Part shown: piece by piece, positions 1 through 11,461 of the stretch
Numbering within the stretch: the first letter of the stretch is position 1
Layout: each line of letters starts with the position of its first letter
Assembly: GCA_033977485.1 (NCBI GenBank)
Contig: CM066991.1
Span: 54,538,850 to 54,602,849 of the forward strand
Length of the DNA stretch: 64,000 bases
Direction of reading: 5' to 3'
From: Hydrangea macrophylla
Taxonomy: Eukaryota > Streptophyta > Magnoliopsida > Cornales > Hydrangeaceae
Notes under the pieces: generated by a model
Seen by the model: only the letters and a program-made list of their open reading frames with translations
What the model was told of the DNA's origin: nothing
Databases searched by the model: none
Program-made: the position numbers and the translations under genes

Positions 1-83
1 TTTATGAAATCAATTCTTTGAGTCTGAAATGACTCTGAATATTGAAATTTTGTTCTTTAAGCACGACGAGACTCCTGAACAAG

Positions 84-560
84 CATTAGTCCTCAATGGC
101 AGCATCATCGGTGTTAGTCCTCAATGGCAACCTTGCATTAGTCCTCAATGGCAGCATCATCGGTGTTAGTCCTCAATGGCAACCTTGCATTAGTCCTCAA
201 TGGCAGCATCATCGGTGTTAGTCCTCAATGGCAACCTTGCATTAGTCCTCAATGGCAGCATCATCGGTGTTAGTCCTCAATGGCAACCTTGCATTAGTCC
301 TCAATGGCAGCATCATCGGTGTTAGTCCTCAATGGCAATCTTGCATTAGTCCTCAATGGCAGCATCATTTGTATTAGTCCTCAATGGCAATCCTCGTTAG
401 TCCTCAATGGCAGCATCATTTGTATTAGTCCTCAATGGCAATCCTCGTTAGTCCTCAATGGTAGCATCATTTGTATTAAGCCTCAATGGCAATCCTTGTT
501 AGTCCTCAATGGCAATCTCTTTTAGGCCTCAATGGCAATCCTTGTCACTCATCAATGGCA
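84..560 (+). repeat. Tandem array R1 (52-bp dimeric unit), first copy
   Basis: The 52-bp unit (starts at 84, 136, 188...) is made of two halves that both begin TTAGTCCTCAATGGC, one followed by an AGCATCATC tail and the other by an AACCTTGCA tail. Units become more diverged toward the right. An open frame through the array (304-525) is a by-product of the repeat. The second copy is at 10921-11397. Confidence 0.85.
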
Positions 561-624
561 ATTTTTTTGAACTTGCGTTAGTCCTCGATGACGGCATCTT
601 TTTGGTCGATATAAGTCCTCAATG

Positions 625-830
625 GCAATCTTTATTGAAGACCTCTAGATTGAGGCAAATCCGTTAAAGTCTTCTAGATTGAGGCAAACCCCTGCTGAAG
701 TCCTCTAGGTTGAGACAAATCTGTTAAAGTCTTCTAGACTGAGGCAAACCCCTGCTGAAGTCCTCTAGGTTGAGGCAAATCCGTTGGAGTCTTCTAGATT
801 AAGGCGAATCCTTGTTGAAGTCATTTATGT
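625..830 (+). repeat. Tandem array R2 (about 60-bp dimeric unit), first copy
   Basis: Alternating halves contain TCCTCTAGGTTGAGGCAAA and TCTTCTAGATTGAGGCAAA. The arms CCTC and GAGG can pair within a half. The phrase resembles the R1 core (GTCCTC...GGCAA), so R1 and R2 may be related. The second copy is at 11462-11667. Confidence 0.75.
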
Positions 831-927
831 TGCGGCAATTCATATCGGCGTAGAATGCATTCATATCACCAGAAAGAACATAATCGTGAATCTTTGCATC
901 TATATAGCATGAAATTACAGCTCAATC

Positions 928-2490
928 GATCAGATGATTTTTTGGAAGACACCGGGGTATAAGGCGCGTAGCGCATCTCAGTCTTTCAGCGTGGTTCCTG
1001 ATTTGACACCAGAGTATAAGGCGCGTAGCGCATCTCAGTCGATCAGATGAATTTTGGAAGACACCGGGGTATAAGGCGCGTAGCGCATCTCAGTCTTTCA
1101 GCGTGGTTCCTGATTTGACGCCAGAGTATAAGGCGCGTAGCGCATCTCAGTCGATCAGATGATTTTTGGAAGACACCGGGGTATAAGGCGCGTAGCGCAT
1201 CTCAGTCTTTCAGCGTGGTTCCTGATTTGACGCCAGAGTATAAGGCGCGTAGCGCATCTCAGTCGATCAGATGGTTTTTGGAAGACACCGGGGTATAAGG
1301 CGCGTAGCGCATCTCAGTCTTTCAGCGTGGTTCCTGATTTGACGCCAGAGTATAAGGCGCGTAGCGCATCTCAGTCGATCAGATGAATTTTGGAAGACAC
1401 CGGGGTATAAGGCGCGTAGCGCATCTCAGTCTTTCAGCGTGGTTCCTGATTTGACACCAGAGTATAAGGCGCGTAGCGCATCTCAGTCGATCAGATGAAT
1501 TTTGGAAGACACCGGGGTATAAGGCGCGTAGCGCATCTCAGTCTTTCAGCGTGGTTCCTGATTTGACACCAGAGTATAAGGCGCGTAGCGCATCTCAGTC
1601 GATCAGATGAATTTTGGAAGACACCGGGGTATAAGGCGCGTAGCGCATCTCAGTCTTTCAGCGTGGTTCCTGATTTGACACCAGAGTATAAGGCGCGTAG
1701 CGCATCTCAGTCGATCAGATGATTTTTTGGAAGACACCGGGGTATAAGGCGCGTAGCGCATCTCAGTCTTTCAGCTTGGTTCCTGATTTGACACTGGAGT
1801 ATAAGGCGCGTAGCGCATCTCAGTCGATCAGATGATTTTTGGAGACACCGGGGTATAAGGCGCGTAGCGCATCTCAGTCTTTCAGCGTGGTTCCTGATTT
1901 GACACCAGAGTATAAGGCGCGTAGCGCATCTCAGTCGATCAGATGATTTTTGGAGACACCGGGGTATAAGGCGCGTAGCGCATCTCAGTCTTTCAGCGTG
2001 GTTCCTGATTTGACACCAGAGTATAAGGCGCGTAGCGCATCTCAGTCGATCAGATGATTTTTGGAAGACACCGGGGTATAAGGCGCGTAGCGCATCTCAG
2101 TCTTTCAGCGTGGTTCCTGATTTGACACCAGAGTATAAGGCGCGTAGCGCATCTCAGTCGATCAGATGATTTTTTGGAAGACACCGGGGTATAAGGCGCG
2201 TAGCGCATCTCAGTCTTTCAGCGTTGGTTCCTGATTTGACGCCAGAGTATAAGGCGCGTAGCGCATCTCAGTCGATCAGATGATTTTTGGAAGACACCGG
2301 GGTATAAGGCGCGTAGCGCATCTCAGTCTTTCAGCGTTGGTTCCTGATTTGACACCAGAGTATAAGGCGCGTAGCGCATCTCAGTCGATCAGATGAATTT
2401 TGGAAGACACCGGGGTATAAGGCGCGTAGCGCATCTCAGTCTTTCAGCGTGGTTCCTGATTTGACACCAGAGTATAAGGCGCGTAGCGCA
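928..2490 (+). repeat. Tandem array R3 (112-bp dimeric unit, about 14 copies), first copy
   Basis: Units start GATCAGATGA at 928, 1041, 1153 and so on, with a period of 112-113 bp. Each unit carries the phrase TATAAGGCGCGTAGCGCATC twice, in two different contexts (ACACCGGG before one, ACACCAGA before the other), so it is a dimer of about 56-bp halves. GCGC-GTA-GCGC is a small hairpin. Most differences between units are single substitutions and T-run length, implying recent expansion. Confidence 0.9.
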
Positions 2491-2950
2491 TCCTAGACGA
2501 TTAGATGACTCTTGAAGAATGTCAGAGAATTAAACATAGTAAGCGCATCTATGACGGTCATGACTCTCCCAGAATGGGATGACATCATGAGTAGAATGGC
2601 ATAGGTTGTTTTTTGGTACTAAGAAAGAACAATATGTCGCATAGGCATTATATGGAGCACGAAATTGCTTGAGCACGTGCATCACAATAAGATAGGTGCA
2701 TTCATCCGTGTGACTATTTGCGTTTGTGTATGTTTGGCTCCTGCCCGAACTACGTCTTGGTCTGATTCCTGAATGGATACGTAGGCAGCTCATCATCGAG
2801 CACGACCAGCATGAACCATTGCCGCACGCATGTTCTTTTTTGCAACGCATTTTGTTTTTACCTAAATTCGACGGTCTGGTCAAAGGCTTGTCTTCACACA
2901 GGCTTCGACATTCACTTGTGACACGCGTTGCTCCACAAGCTCTGTCGAAG

Positions 2951-2960
2951 AGGGGCAAAC
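2951..2960 (+). other. Polypurine tract of the upstream element A copy
   Basis: AGGGGCAAAC abuts the TG of the LTR. The same decamer precedes the other LTR at 13788-13797. It matches the expected plus-strand primer position. Four near-identical decamers occur inside the element (see 9981-10682). Confidence 0.7.
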
Positions 2961-5900
2961 TGTAGACACCCCAATTTTGACCAAACGTCGAATTAAGGGG
3001 AGTGTTACCTCTATGATCCGATGATGACGATGTCCGAACTAACCTAGGACTTCCACAGGTGATTCAAACTCTTCCGAAAGCTCTTTCAATTTAAAAATAA
3101 AAGAAAAAGGAGAGAAATTCAGCATGAACCCCGAAAAACAAAGTCAACAGTTGACCCAGTGAAAAGTCAACGGGTCAAAAGGGAGTCAATCATAAAATTT
3201 TCGAATTTCAAGATGAAAAGTCCCGGTAATTGTTCATTGGGTCTCCCTTATGCTAGAAATGATTTTTAAGAATTTTTAAATGAAAGGAATCATGGTGAAA
3301 TCGAAAGGCTTTTAAGGAGAATTGTGCAGAAAATCGATATTTTGCCTTCGGAGGGAGTGTTGACTTTTTTTCCTTAAGGATTTTGATTTTTTAGATATTT
3401 TTATTGAATCCAAATGGGGGGTATTTCCTTAATTACATTTAATGTCTTAAGTAAATACATAAATTAAACGACATTTACTTAAATGACATGAAATGAAATT
3501 AAGGTGCTGAATAGTGCTGAATTGCAGTGCAGAGTGCTGCATTTTTGTGAAAGCTTGTCCGAAATTAGGTCAAGCTTATACCTTCAATGTGGCGGCGGAA
3601 ATTAGGGTTTTGGCTACGAAATTTCCAAAATGCCCCCCTAAAGATTGCCTATAAATAGAAGATGTATATCCCTTGTTTGAGAGGGAGAACATTAGAATGT
3701 TAAAGGGGAACATTAGAATGTTGGGAGTCCTTTATTGATTCTCACCCAAAATCAAGAGAGTATTAGAGAGGTTTGTTGGAAGAAAGAGCAAAGGAGGAGC
3801 TTAATCACCATTTGGAAGGCCTTAAAGCAACCAAGAAGTTGAGGATCATTAGAGGTAAAACTCTAAACTAATTAGTTCAATGGTTGAAGCTTAATAAAAT
3901 TTTGAAGAAAAGCCTTGGTCATTTCCTTTTGATTATGTTTATCTCCTTGGATTTATAAGACTTTCAATGTCTTACTTAAATCCATGTGTTTAGAGTCCTT
4001 CAATGTCCTTATAAACTCATGATTCATGAGGGGATTGAGGTTTATTTTTAGTATATTGAGTTAATGAGTCCAAACTTCATCCATAGTTTGAGATCATTAC
4101 TTTGAGGTTTTATGAAGTCCTTCATACTTCATTGAAACCCATGAGTTCAAGTGTTATTAGTCTCCAATGACCATCAAATGGTAGGAGAAGTAGCCTAGTT
4201 TAAGTCCATCTCCATGGCTTAAGCTAATCTTTTTCTTAGGTTTGAGGAGTTCTTCATACTTCATTTTAAACCTACATGTATGTGTGTCTTTAGTCTCCAA
4301 TAACCATCAAATGGTAGGAGAAATAGTTTGAATCTAATCTAATCCCTATGGTTTAGGTTCATATGTCTCAAGATTTTATGAAGGTCATTCATACTTCAAT
4401 GAAATCTCTAAATATCGATGTCTTTAGTCTTCAATGACCATCAAATGGTAGAAGAAATGGTTTGGTTTTAAGTCCAACTCATTGGTTTGATAGTTGGGGT
4501 TAACAAACAAAAGTTGAACTTGATAAATGAAAACAGTGAGTTCACAAACTGTTTTTGATCAAAGATTTTTAGTTCGAAATCTAACCGTTGAAATCAAGTG
4601 AAACCAACGGGAAAGTGTCAATAACACATTAATCTACCACTGTAATTTTTGTTTTAAGGTGGTTTTATGTTTAGAGGGGTTTGATCATGAGTTTTGTGAG
4701 TCGACTACAATCTGCCCAGAGTTTCAGAACAGTAAAACGTTTTTGAAATTAGTAAATCAGAGCTTTAATAAAGTATTTGTGACCCAAAATAATTTTTCCT
4801 AAGCAGATTAATGTGTTAGGAAACCACCCTAAAAAGAACAAAGCAATTCTGATCTTTTTACTATTTTTAAAAAATCAAACAAAATCTCTGGACAGAGAGT
4901 TGGGAAGTGCTGAGTGATGTTTAGTGTTTGCCCAATTCCCGGAGATCTAACCGTTCAAACCTTGATTTTCTTTTTGGGTTAGAAACTAGACTCACAGAGG
5001 CATATTGAGTCCAAAAATCATCAAGATCAAACCACGAGAGCCATGCCTTTTATTTCTTTAAATTTCGGGTCTGCTCTCTGTAATTTATAAAAAAAAAAAA
5101 AAAAACTGCTACTATTTTTGTCCAATCTTATTTATTTCAACTCAAATGGTTCCCTAATGTCTTGGGACCCAAATCATGATTTGAATAACGATAATTTAGC
5201 TTAAATCCAGAGGCTAAGTGATCCAAATTAGTGAATAAATCCATGTTTTATTCTTGTTCACATTCATTCATTCATGTACATTAATGCTTATGATTAGAAC
5301 TAGCTAATGAATAAAGTTGGATTTCATGCTTATTAGATTTAAGCTAGAGGATCATGATTGATTGTTTTGATATCATATTATTATATGAAGCATGTGGACT
5401 AATCTTTGTTTTGTAGCGCATTTGAGGTACAATTTCTCATCCCCTCTCTAGTTTATTGCATTTTTTGATTTTATTGATTTTTTTGACTTAATGCGCGATA
5501 CCTTAGAATTAAGAATTGTTTTACTTGTATATATGGATTAGAGACCCTTTTTTTTCTTAGGTTTTACCTATTCGCATGCATTTGCACGTTTAAATATTCA
5601 CGGCCGGATCCCGGGTAAGTTTCCTAGTTCCTTATTCGCATATCATCTTGCTTGCTATTTGAACTATATGGCTTTTGAATGATATTTTGTCATTTGCAAT
5701 CTTATACCCTTTGGACATGCTTTTGTAATGTATATGTAATACCTATGTATTATTTGAGGGCACATTTAAATTAATAATTCGATTAGAAGGATGTTGAGTA
5801 GAGGCCTATCGCAAGATAGGATGAGAGAGGGTGTTTTAGTCTGGCGGGCTCCTTCCTCTCTCATTCCATAATCCCCGGACCTAGTTAATCTCTGGTTTCT

Positions 5901-6027
5901 AAAAAGATCAGTTTGCTTTAAAGATGGTTTCTTAATTTTTCCTTTTAAAAATTAAGTGGCGACTCATTTGTTTTAGAAATTGATTTTAAAAGAAAAGTTG
6001 TGGGTAAGTCAACCTGCGATATCCACA
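2961..6027 (+). repeat. Element A LTR, first complete copy (shared by two tandem units)
   Basis: The LTR runs from TGTAGACACC to ATATCCACA with TG...CA ends. A TATA box (TATAAATAG) lies near 3649. Three imperfect repeats of about 130 bp at 4140-4490 each contain a phrase ending ACCATCAAATGGT, itself a 5-bp-stem hairpin. An A17-class homopolymer sits near 5090. There is no coding content. The boundary is confirmed by the PBS starting four bases after the end. Confidence 0.85.
3649..3657 (+). promoter_or_regulatory. TATA box in element A LTR
   Basis: TATAAATAG lies about 690 bp into the LTR, followed by a purine-rich leader that repeats GAACATTAGAATGTT. Its identical partner is at 14486 in the 3' LTR. 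It is the only strong TATA box in this part of the LTR and would mark the U3/R boundary. Confidence 0.5.
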
Positions 6028-6030
6028 ATC

Positions 6031-6048
6031 TGGCGACTCCACTGGGGA
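6031..6048 (+). other. Primer-binding site, tRNA-Arg type
   Basis: TGGCGACTCCACTGGGGA starts four bases after the LTR end. Ogre-type elements are known to use a PBS of this kind, complementary to tRNA-Arg. It sets the plus orientation of element A. Confidence 0.75.
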
Positions 6049-7505
6049 TCGAACCCAGAATCTCTGGTTTCGAAGACCAGAATTCTGATTTTGGGTTCAC
6101 TTGAGGATTAGACTTGAAAAATATCCTTTTAATCGAATTAATTAATCTTTGTGTGCCTGTTGCATTTCACTTGCATGTCCAGCCAGTCGATTGCACGGAA
6201 CTATGACCTTGGAGGCTCGGGGCAACCCGGTCGGTCAAGTCATCATGGAACTGTGTGATCACCCTTGATCTCGTACCATGATTTGGTATATGAAGCATCC
6301 TATCGGGTGTGTGTCAAGGGTCCCTTGTTTGACCAAAACCCAGCCTTTGCATAGTAGTTTCTATAGAACATTTCAATCTTAGGAAATCAATTCTTGATTA
6401 GGGTTATGTGTTAGGAAGTTTTGTATGCCCGGAAGGGATTACTTGAGATGATGACGATACTTGCTTGATGAAAGATGAATAATCTTTTAATCACCTTTTA
6501 GCAATTTCTCCTCGTGTTACATGACATTTGGAGGACATGCCGAACCTTGATTATAAGATTATACTTTTTATATCATGTTTAGTTAAGCATCATTGACCTT
6601 GTATGCATCCAAATTTATGAAGAGTATGACAATAATCCGATCATGTGATCCTCCTACCCAAAGAATTTTAAATACGTTTTTGGAAGCAAATAGATTTTTG
6701 GTATCTTTATTCCAAGGCATTCAATCGCTCTTTCAAAGAATTTTTGGAGTTCACTTTTGGATTAAAATTTCAAATCAACCATATTTGAAGGAAGGACCTA
6801 AAATTCTTGAAAGAATTTGAAAAGTTTTACCAACTAAAGGAATGCTTTTTTTCAAAGCAAAATTTGGACCTAATCACATTTTTGTTAAGGAATATAATCC
6901 AAGAAATCTCTGCAATTAAAGAAATCATTTTCAAATAAATTTCAAAAGCAAAGTTTCAACCCAATCATCTTTTGTTTAGAAATGTTGTTGTCTTCAAAGG
7001 AAAGCTTCTTAAGGAATTTTGAAAAGATCCCATCATCTAGGGGAAATACTCGTCAAATGGATTTCAAAAATTCTAAATTTGAAAACCTTGAAAGGGTAAA
7101 GAGGATCACAATAAAAGGAGAAATTATTGCACTTGACATGGGTGAGGATTTTATGTGCTTATGTGTTTACCTGTTAGGATTAGAATTTTCCTTTGCTTTG
7201 GCATATAGAGTAGGCACACACACTTGCATTTCATTCGTGTGCCATATGTACAGTGCATGCATCAAATCATAAGAGCATGTACATTTTGCGCTCTCACTAA
7301 TCGATATCATTACATATGTATAGCATATAAACTCACAACATCTCCTTCCCAGTTAAGATCAAAGTCCCTCAAAAATTCCCTTACTATTCAATTCTGCATG
7401 CGGGCCTTTTCATGTCGTGAACCTGTAGAAAGAGTGGAACAACCAGATCCCCGAGTGAGGACACTTCTAACCTCTTGGGTTCGTCTTCTTGATTTTTAGG
7501 AGAAC
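6049..7505 (+). other. Element A untranslated leader
   Basis: This is AT-rich sequence of about 1.45 kb between the PBS and the gag-like ORF. Several short open stretches (for example 6593-6820 and 6982-7272) have no recognisable domain and I do not treat them as genes. Long leaders are normal in this group. Confidence 0.6.
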
Positions 7506-8447
7506 ATGGACCGTCATTTTGAGATTGATCCGCCAATGGCATTAAGAGATTTGGAAGAGAAAGTGAGCAAACTGCAGGCCACCGTTGAGCAACAAGATTC
7601 AAGGGTGAAGCAATTGGAGAGGGTCATGCTTGAGTTCATTCAATTATTAAGAGATCAAATGGGCCTTGATAAGGAAAAGATGGATCAGAGAATAATGGAT
7701 TGCTTAAAGAAGCACCAACAGGCATGTCCAAATCCAGCCATGCACCAAAGCCCATGTCCAAATCTAACCATTCACCAAAGCCCACATCCAGGCCCAATCC
7801 CAACTAATCAAAGAGCTATTCCGAGTCCACATCTCAACTCAAAAACAGCCTCTAGCTCAGAGTCGAATTCAAAATCAAACCAAGCCCGCAAGCCGAGATT
7901 TTTCACCAACCTTGGCATGCCATTATCCATGGCCCTTGGTCACCTTGTCAAGAATGGTCACCTCAACCCCCTGGACCCAAAGCCACTACCAAATCCCTTA
8001 CCTCGCAAATGTGACCTTTCTTGGTACTGCACCTACCACCAAACCCCTGGTCACACGACTAACCATTGCATGAAGCTCCGTCATGATATCCAAGATCTCA
8101 TCGAGCATAAAATCATTACTCCTTTGCTGAACCCATCGAGTGACGTTTGGCATGACGTGCAGTCCTTTCAATCACAGCCATTGCTGAGCACTCTCAAGGA
8201 ATTTGTTGCCTCTATGAATGTGCAACAACCAACTGGCCCTGACCCAATCAACAGAATCGAAAAAGGCATTGACAATACTCGGTATGAGGGCCATTCGACT
8301 GAAAATTGGGCCATAAAGGCAAATGATGCTCCTACAAAGATGCAGAAGGGGAATGACGAACCTGAAGGAAATGCTAGTGAGGTGATAGTGTTTGGAACCG
8401 CTGCTGCTAAAGTAAATATGGATGCTCTTGGAAATTTAATGAATTGA
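7506..8447 (+). CDS. Gag-like protein of non-autonomous Tat-type element A
   Basis: 313 codons from an ATG just after the long leader. Residues 12-55 form a predicted coiled coil with heptad leucines and valines. Residues 70-95 hold Pro/His/Cys-rich near-repeats of about 12 residues (CPNPAMHQSP, then CPNLTIHQSP). Residues 130-200 match the C-terminal gag region typical of Tat-type polyproteins: a GMPLSMALGHL segment, a proline-rich PLPNPLP stretch, then a CX2HX4HX4C knuckle (C175, H178, H183, C188) followed by LRHDIQDLI. The family role is binding element RNA in the virus-like particle. Here the frame stops after about 100 residues of low-complexity tail, with no protease or pol following. 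The ORF is intact, which would suit packaging by a helper element. It could instead be a recently dead remnant. Confidence 0.7.
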   Translation: MDRHFEIDPPMALRDLEEKVSKLQATVEQQDSRVKQLERVMLEFIQLLRDQMGLDKEKMDQRIMDCLKKHQQACPNPAMHQSPCPNLTIHQSPHPGPIPTNQRAIPSPHLNSKTASSSESNSKSNQARKPRFFTNLGMPLSMALGHLVKNGHLNPLDPKPLPNPLPRKCDLSWYCTYHQTPGHTTNHCMKLRHDIQDLIEHKIITPLLNPSSDVWHDVQSFQSQPLLSTLKEFVASMNVQQPTGPDPINRIEKGIDNTRYEGHSTENWAIKANDAPTKMQKGNDEPEGNASEVIVFGTAAAKVNMDALGNLMN

Positions 8448-9019
8448 AAATCATCTGTGACACTCCAATTGAGACCAAGTCAAGTCTGGTAGTCGAGTTA
8501 TGTTAGGTTGGAGTCGAATGTCAAGTCCAGTCGAGTCTTCTGGTCAGTCTATTATCAAGTCTGTTTGCAAGTCTTTGTCGAGATTATCGAGTCGAGTGAT
8601 GTAATCCTCCTTCCCTACTAGTTGAATAAAATCTCATTTGCTTGATTCATTGAGCCAAGCCGTGAATTTATGGATCATTAAGCCTAAAAAAAAAAAAAAA
8701 AAAAATTTCAATGATCACGGAAAATACTTTGTTGATAAATCTTTGCATTGAAAAGGATCCCCAAGTGATCAAAGCAAATTTTGTGCCAAACCATGGAGAA
8801 GTAGAGAATTGATTAGCTTTACTTTAAGAATTTAAAGATGCTCTTGCTCAATCTTGAAAAGATGAACTTGGAACTTGAAACTTGCTCACCATCCCCTTCT
8901 CTCAAATACCAAGCCTAAAATATGAGCCCAACCAGTCTAAAGCCATAAACTGGATCCTTGATGGTAGCCAGACATTTTAATGAACTTCTTATTCCAAAAA
9001 AAGAAAAAAAAAAAAGAAA

Positions 9020-9151
9020 AAGAGCTCGCTAGGATGAAAACCCGGAAGGGCGCCTAGGCAAAAGTTAGAGCACAAAAAAAAAAAAAAAAGAAAAAAAAGA
9101 AGAAAGAGCTCGCTAGGATGAAAACCCGGAAGGGCGCCTAGGCAAAATTTA
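9020..9151 (+). repeat. Duplicated conserved Tat motif (GAAAACCCGGAAGGGCGCC)
   Basis: Two copies of an approximately 55-bp block, each beginning GAGCTCGCTAGGATG and containing GAAAACCCGGAAGGGCGCC then TAGGCAAAA, are separated by A-rich sequence and start near 9023 and 9107. From memory, similar phrases recur in non-coding parts of Tat-type elements of many plants. Their function is unknown. Confidence 0.6.
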
Positions 9152-9761
9152 GAGCAAAAATAAGATACGTGTTGATCTCAAAAATCCTAATCCTAGCCAG
9201 TCAAAATCATGGAAAGAATAAGAGATAGTAAGGTAGAGAAAAGAAAGGAAAAAAAGAAAAGAAAAGGCAGAGAATAGATTGAGAATTCTTGAGCACTTCA
9301 AAGTAGATCATTGGCACATGAACTATCTCAAGGCTTTGTGTTGTTCTAAACAAAGAAAAGATGTTGAAAATAAAAAGAGAGACTTATCAGCTTCAAAATT
9401 TTCGTGGGAGGCTCAAATCCTAAGTGAGCCTAAAACAATGCAGAGATATCTTTGAAAAAAAAAAAAAAGATTTGAAGAGCTGATATTACTTTATGAATAT
9501 GATAGAGTATGAATAAAACATGATGAGAGTTGTAAAGATTAACTGGCTAGTGAAAAGGTTAAAGAATCAACCGTCAAATAAAAAAAGAAAAAAAAAAGAG
9601 AAAAGAAAAGAGGAAAGAAAAAGAATAAAGGAAGAAGTAGTTCATCATGCTATACAAGGGCTACCACAAGTGACATGCACTCCCTAGACCCAAATGGCAA
9701 TATGGCTCGAAAAGCCCACCAATTCTTGAAGCCTTATTCTTTCAAGACCTCCAGAATTGAT

Positions 9762-9903
9762 GAACTACGCTTTGACCTGATTCCCACTTGGGGATACGTA
9801 GGCAACCTGCTCGGTTCGGTCATCACCCCATCATCTCATGCTATCTTTCATTCAGGTCTTGCCCGAACTATTTTGGACCTGATGGGGATAAGTAGGCGAA
9901 CCT
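9762..9903 (+). repeat. Two copies of a conserved 3'-region block (GGATACGTAGGCA type)
   Basis: Copy one (9762-9807) starts GAACTACG and ends GGATACGTAGGCAACC. Copy two (9861-9903) starts GCCCGAACTA and ends GGATAAGTAGGCGAACC. A third version is at 2743-2790 and again at 13580-13627, starting GCCCGAACTACG and ending GGATACGTAGGCAGC. Copies vary in the middle but keep both ends, so selection on the ends or a structured RNA is possible. Confidence 0.6.
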
Positions 9904-9980
9904 CCCAAGGTTCTCGGTCCATAACCATTCCTAAACCGAAAGCATCACCCTTTGCACCTTTGGTTTCCTTCCTTTAGACT

Positions 9981-10682
9981 AGGGGCAAACTTGTGTTTGC
10001 CTAGAGCCATATATGTATTGCCAAACCAGGGGCAAACAAAGTTTGCCTATCAGCATTGGGTTTCCCGCTTTAGCCCACCACATTCATGATGATTATCTCT
10101 AGGTTGGGAGTAAATGCACTGCAGGCATCCTGTACCATCATGTTCTCAAAACCCTTGGATGAGCCTATTTGCCCTTTAGACTAGGGGCAAACTTTGTTTG
10201 CCAAAATCCCTCTATGCCAGAGGCAAGTTCTCGAGTAATCAAGTTTGTTTTGAAAGGATTGAAATAGAGTGCCTTTCATTCTATAAGCTAAAGCACTAAT
10301 TTGAGGCATAGTCTAGATAGGCAAAGAATTCGCTAAATCGAAAAGGGGAAGTTTTCAAAGTGTCGATTTATCAGCAAAATACTACCAATTGTAAGATGAT
10401 GAATAAATGAAAAGTGAGATGATACATTATTCACAATGAAAGCACATTGATTCATAATGAATGTAGAGTTTGAGTCAGTCATTTTGAGTCACTAGCTTTG
10501 TTAGGTATGTCCTCCTTTGATGAGTCAATAAATGGTCTCAAATGTGTGGGTTTAAGATGATGAATAAAGATTTGAAAAGTCTCCATGAGCATCCTAAGAG
10601 CAATACGAGCAGAGGTTTTGAACACCATCACAACATAGTGCTAAAGTGACAATATAAGAAGAGTCCAATACTAGGGGCAAAG
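9981..10682 (+). repeat. Dispersed PPT-like decamers, three forming perfect hairpins
   Basis: AGGGGCAAAC occurs at 9981, 10028 and 10183, with a related AGGGGCAAAG at 10673. The first three continue into the complement: GGCAAAC-TTGT-GTTTGCC, GGCAAAC-AAA-GTTTGCC and GGCAAAC-TTT-GTTTGCC. The same decamer is the true polypurine tract before each LTR, where the hairpin arm is missing. Confidence 0.65.
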
Positions 10683-10920
10683 GTGACTTCCCTCTTTTGA
10701 CAAAATCGATGTGTTTCTTCCAAAGGTCCGCAAATGCAGAAAATTTTTCTTTCTATCAGCTCCGTTCAAATTCTTTGAATCTGAAAACTCCTCAAATTTT
10801 GAAAAATTAACTCTGTGAGTCCGCGGACTCCCGAACTTTTATGAAATCAATTCTTTGAGTCTGAAATGACTCTGAATATTGAAATTTTGTTCTTTAAGCA
10901 CGACGAGACTCCTGAACAAG

Positions 10921-11397
10921 CATTAGTCCTCAATGGCAGCATCATCGGTGTTAGTCCTCAATGGCAACCTTGCATTAGTCCTCAATGGCAGCATCATCGG
11001 TGTTAGTCCTCAATGGCAACCTTGCATTAGTCCTCAATGGCAGCATCATCGGTGTTAGTCCTCAATGGCAACCTTGCATTAGTCCTCAATGGCAGCATCA
11101 TCGGTGTTAGTCCTCAATGGCAACCTTGCATTAGTCCTCAATGGCAGCATCATCGGTGTTAGTCCTCAATGGCAATCTTGCATTAGTCCTCAATGGCAGC
11201 ATCATTTGTATTAGTCCTCAATGGCAATCCTCGTTAGTCCTCAATGGCAGCATCATTTGTATTAGTCCTCAATGGCAATCCTCGTTAGTCCTCAATGGTA
11301 GCATCATTTGTATTAAGCCTCAATGGCAATCCTTGTTAGTCCTCAATGGCAATCTCTTTTAGGCCTCAATGGCAATCCTTGTCACTCATCAATGGCA
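10921..11397 (+). repeat. Tandem array R1, second copy
   Basis: Same 52-bp dimeric array as at 84-560, offset by 10837, inside the 3' internal region of the complete element A. No difference from the first copy was noticed. Confidence 0.85.
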
Positions 11398-11461
11398 ATT
11401 TTTTTGAACTTGCGTTAGTCCTCGATGACGGCATCTTTTTGGTCGATATAAGTCCTCAATG

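Larger units (their letters stand above)
1..2960 (+). mobile_element. 3' internal part of a preceding tandem copy of element A
   Basis: This stretch repeats at 10838-13797 base for base as far as I could check (one mismatch: G at 1361, A at 12198). It holds the same three repeat arrays, the same conserved 3'-region motif and the same polypurine tract, and runs straight into the LTR at 2961. The LTR at 2961-6027 is therefore shared by two element copies, giving internal-LTR-internal-LTR. Unequal recombination between LTRs, or misassembly of a long repeat, could give this. Confidence 0.85.
8448..10918 (+). other. Element A 3' internal non-coding region with repeated motifs
   Basis: About 2.5 kb without coding signal; the frame at 9675-9977 lies across repeated non-coding motifs. 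It is rich in poly-A and AAAAG tracts (8686-8704, 8998-9020, 9075-9105, 9455-9470, 9580-9635). It carries a duplicated GAAAACCCGGAAGGGCG block, two copies of a GAACTA...TAGGC block, and several AGGGGCAAA decamers. Confidence 0.6.

Noticed and set aside
304..525. 73-codon frame (and its twin at 11141-11362)
   Set aside because: It is read straight through the R1 tandem repeat; its protein is just the repeat translated.
928..2490. CRISPR-like regular repeats
   Set aside because: Plant DNA, units are contiguous 112-bp dimers without unique spacers.
2530..2965. Frames on both strands before the LTR (twins at 13367-13802)
   Set aside because: Overlap each other in the non-coding 3' end of element A, have no domain, and include the polypurine tract.
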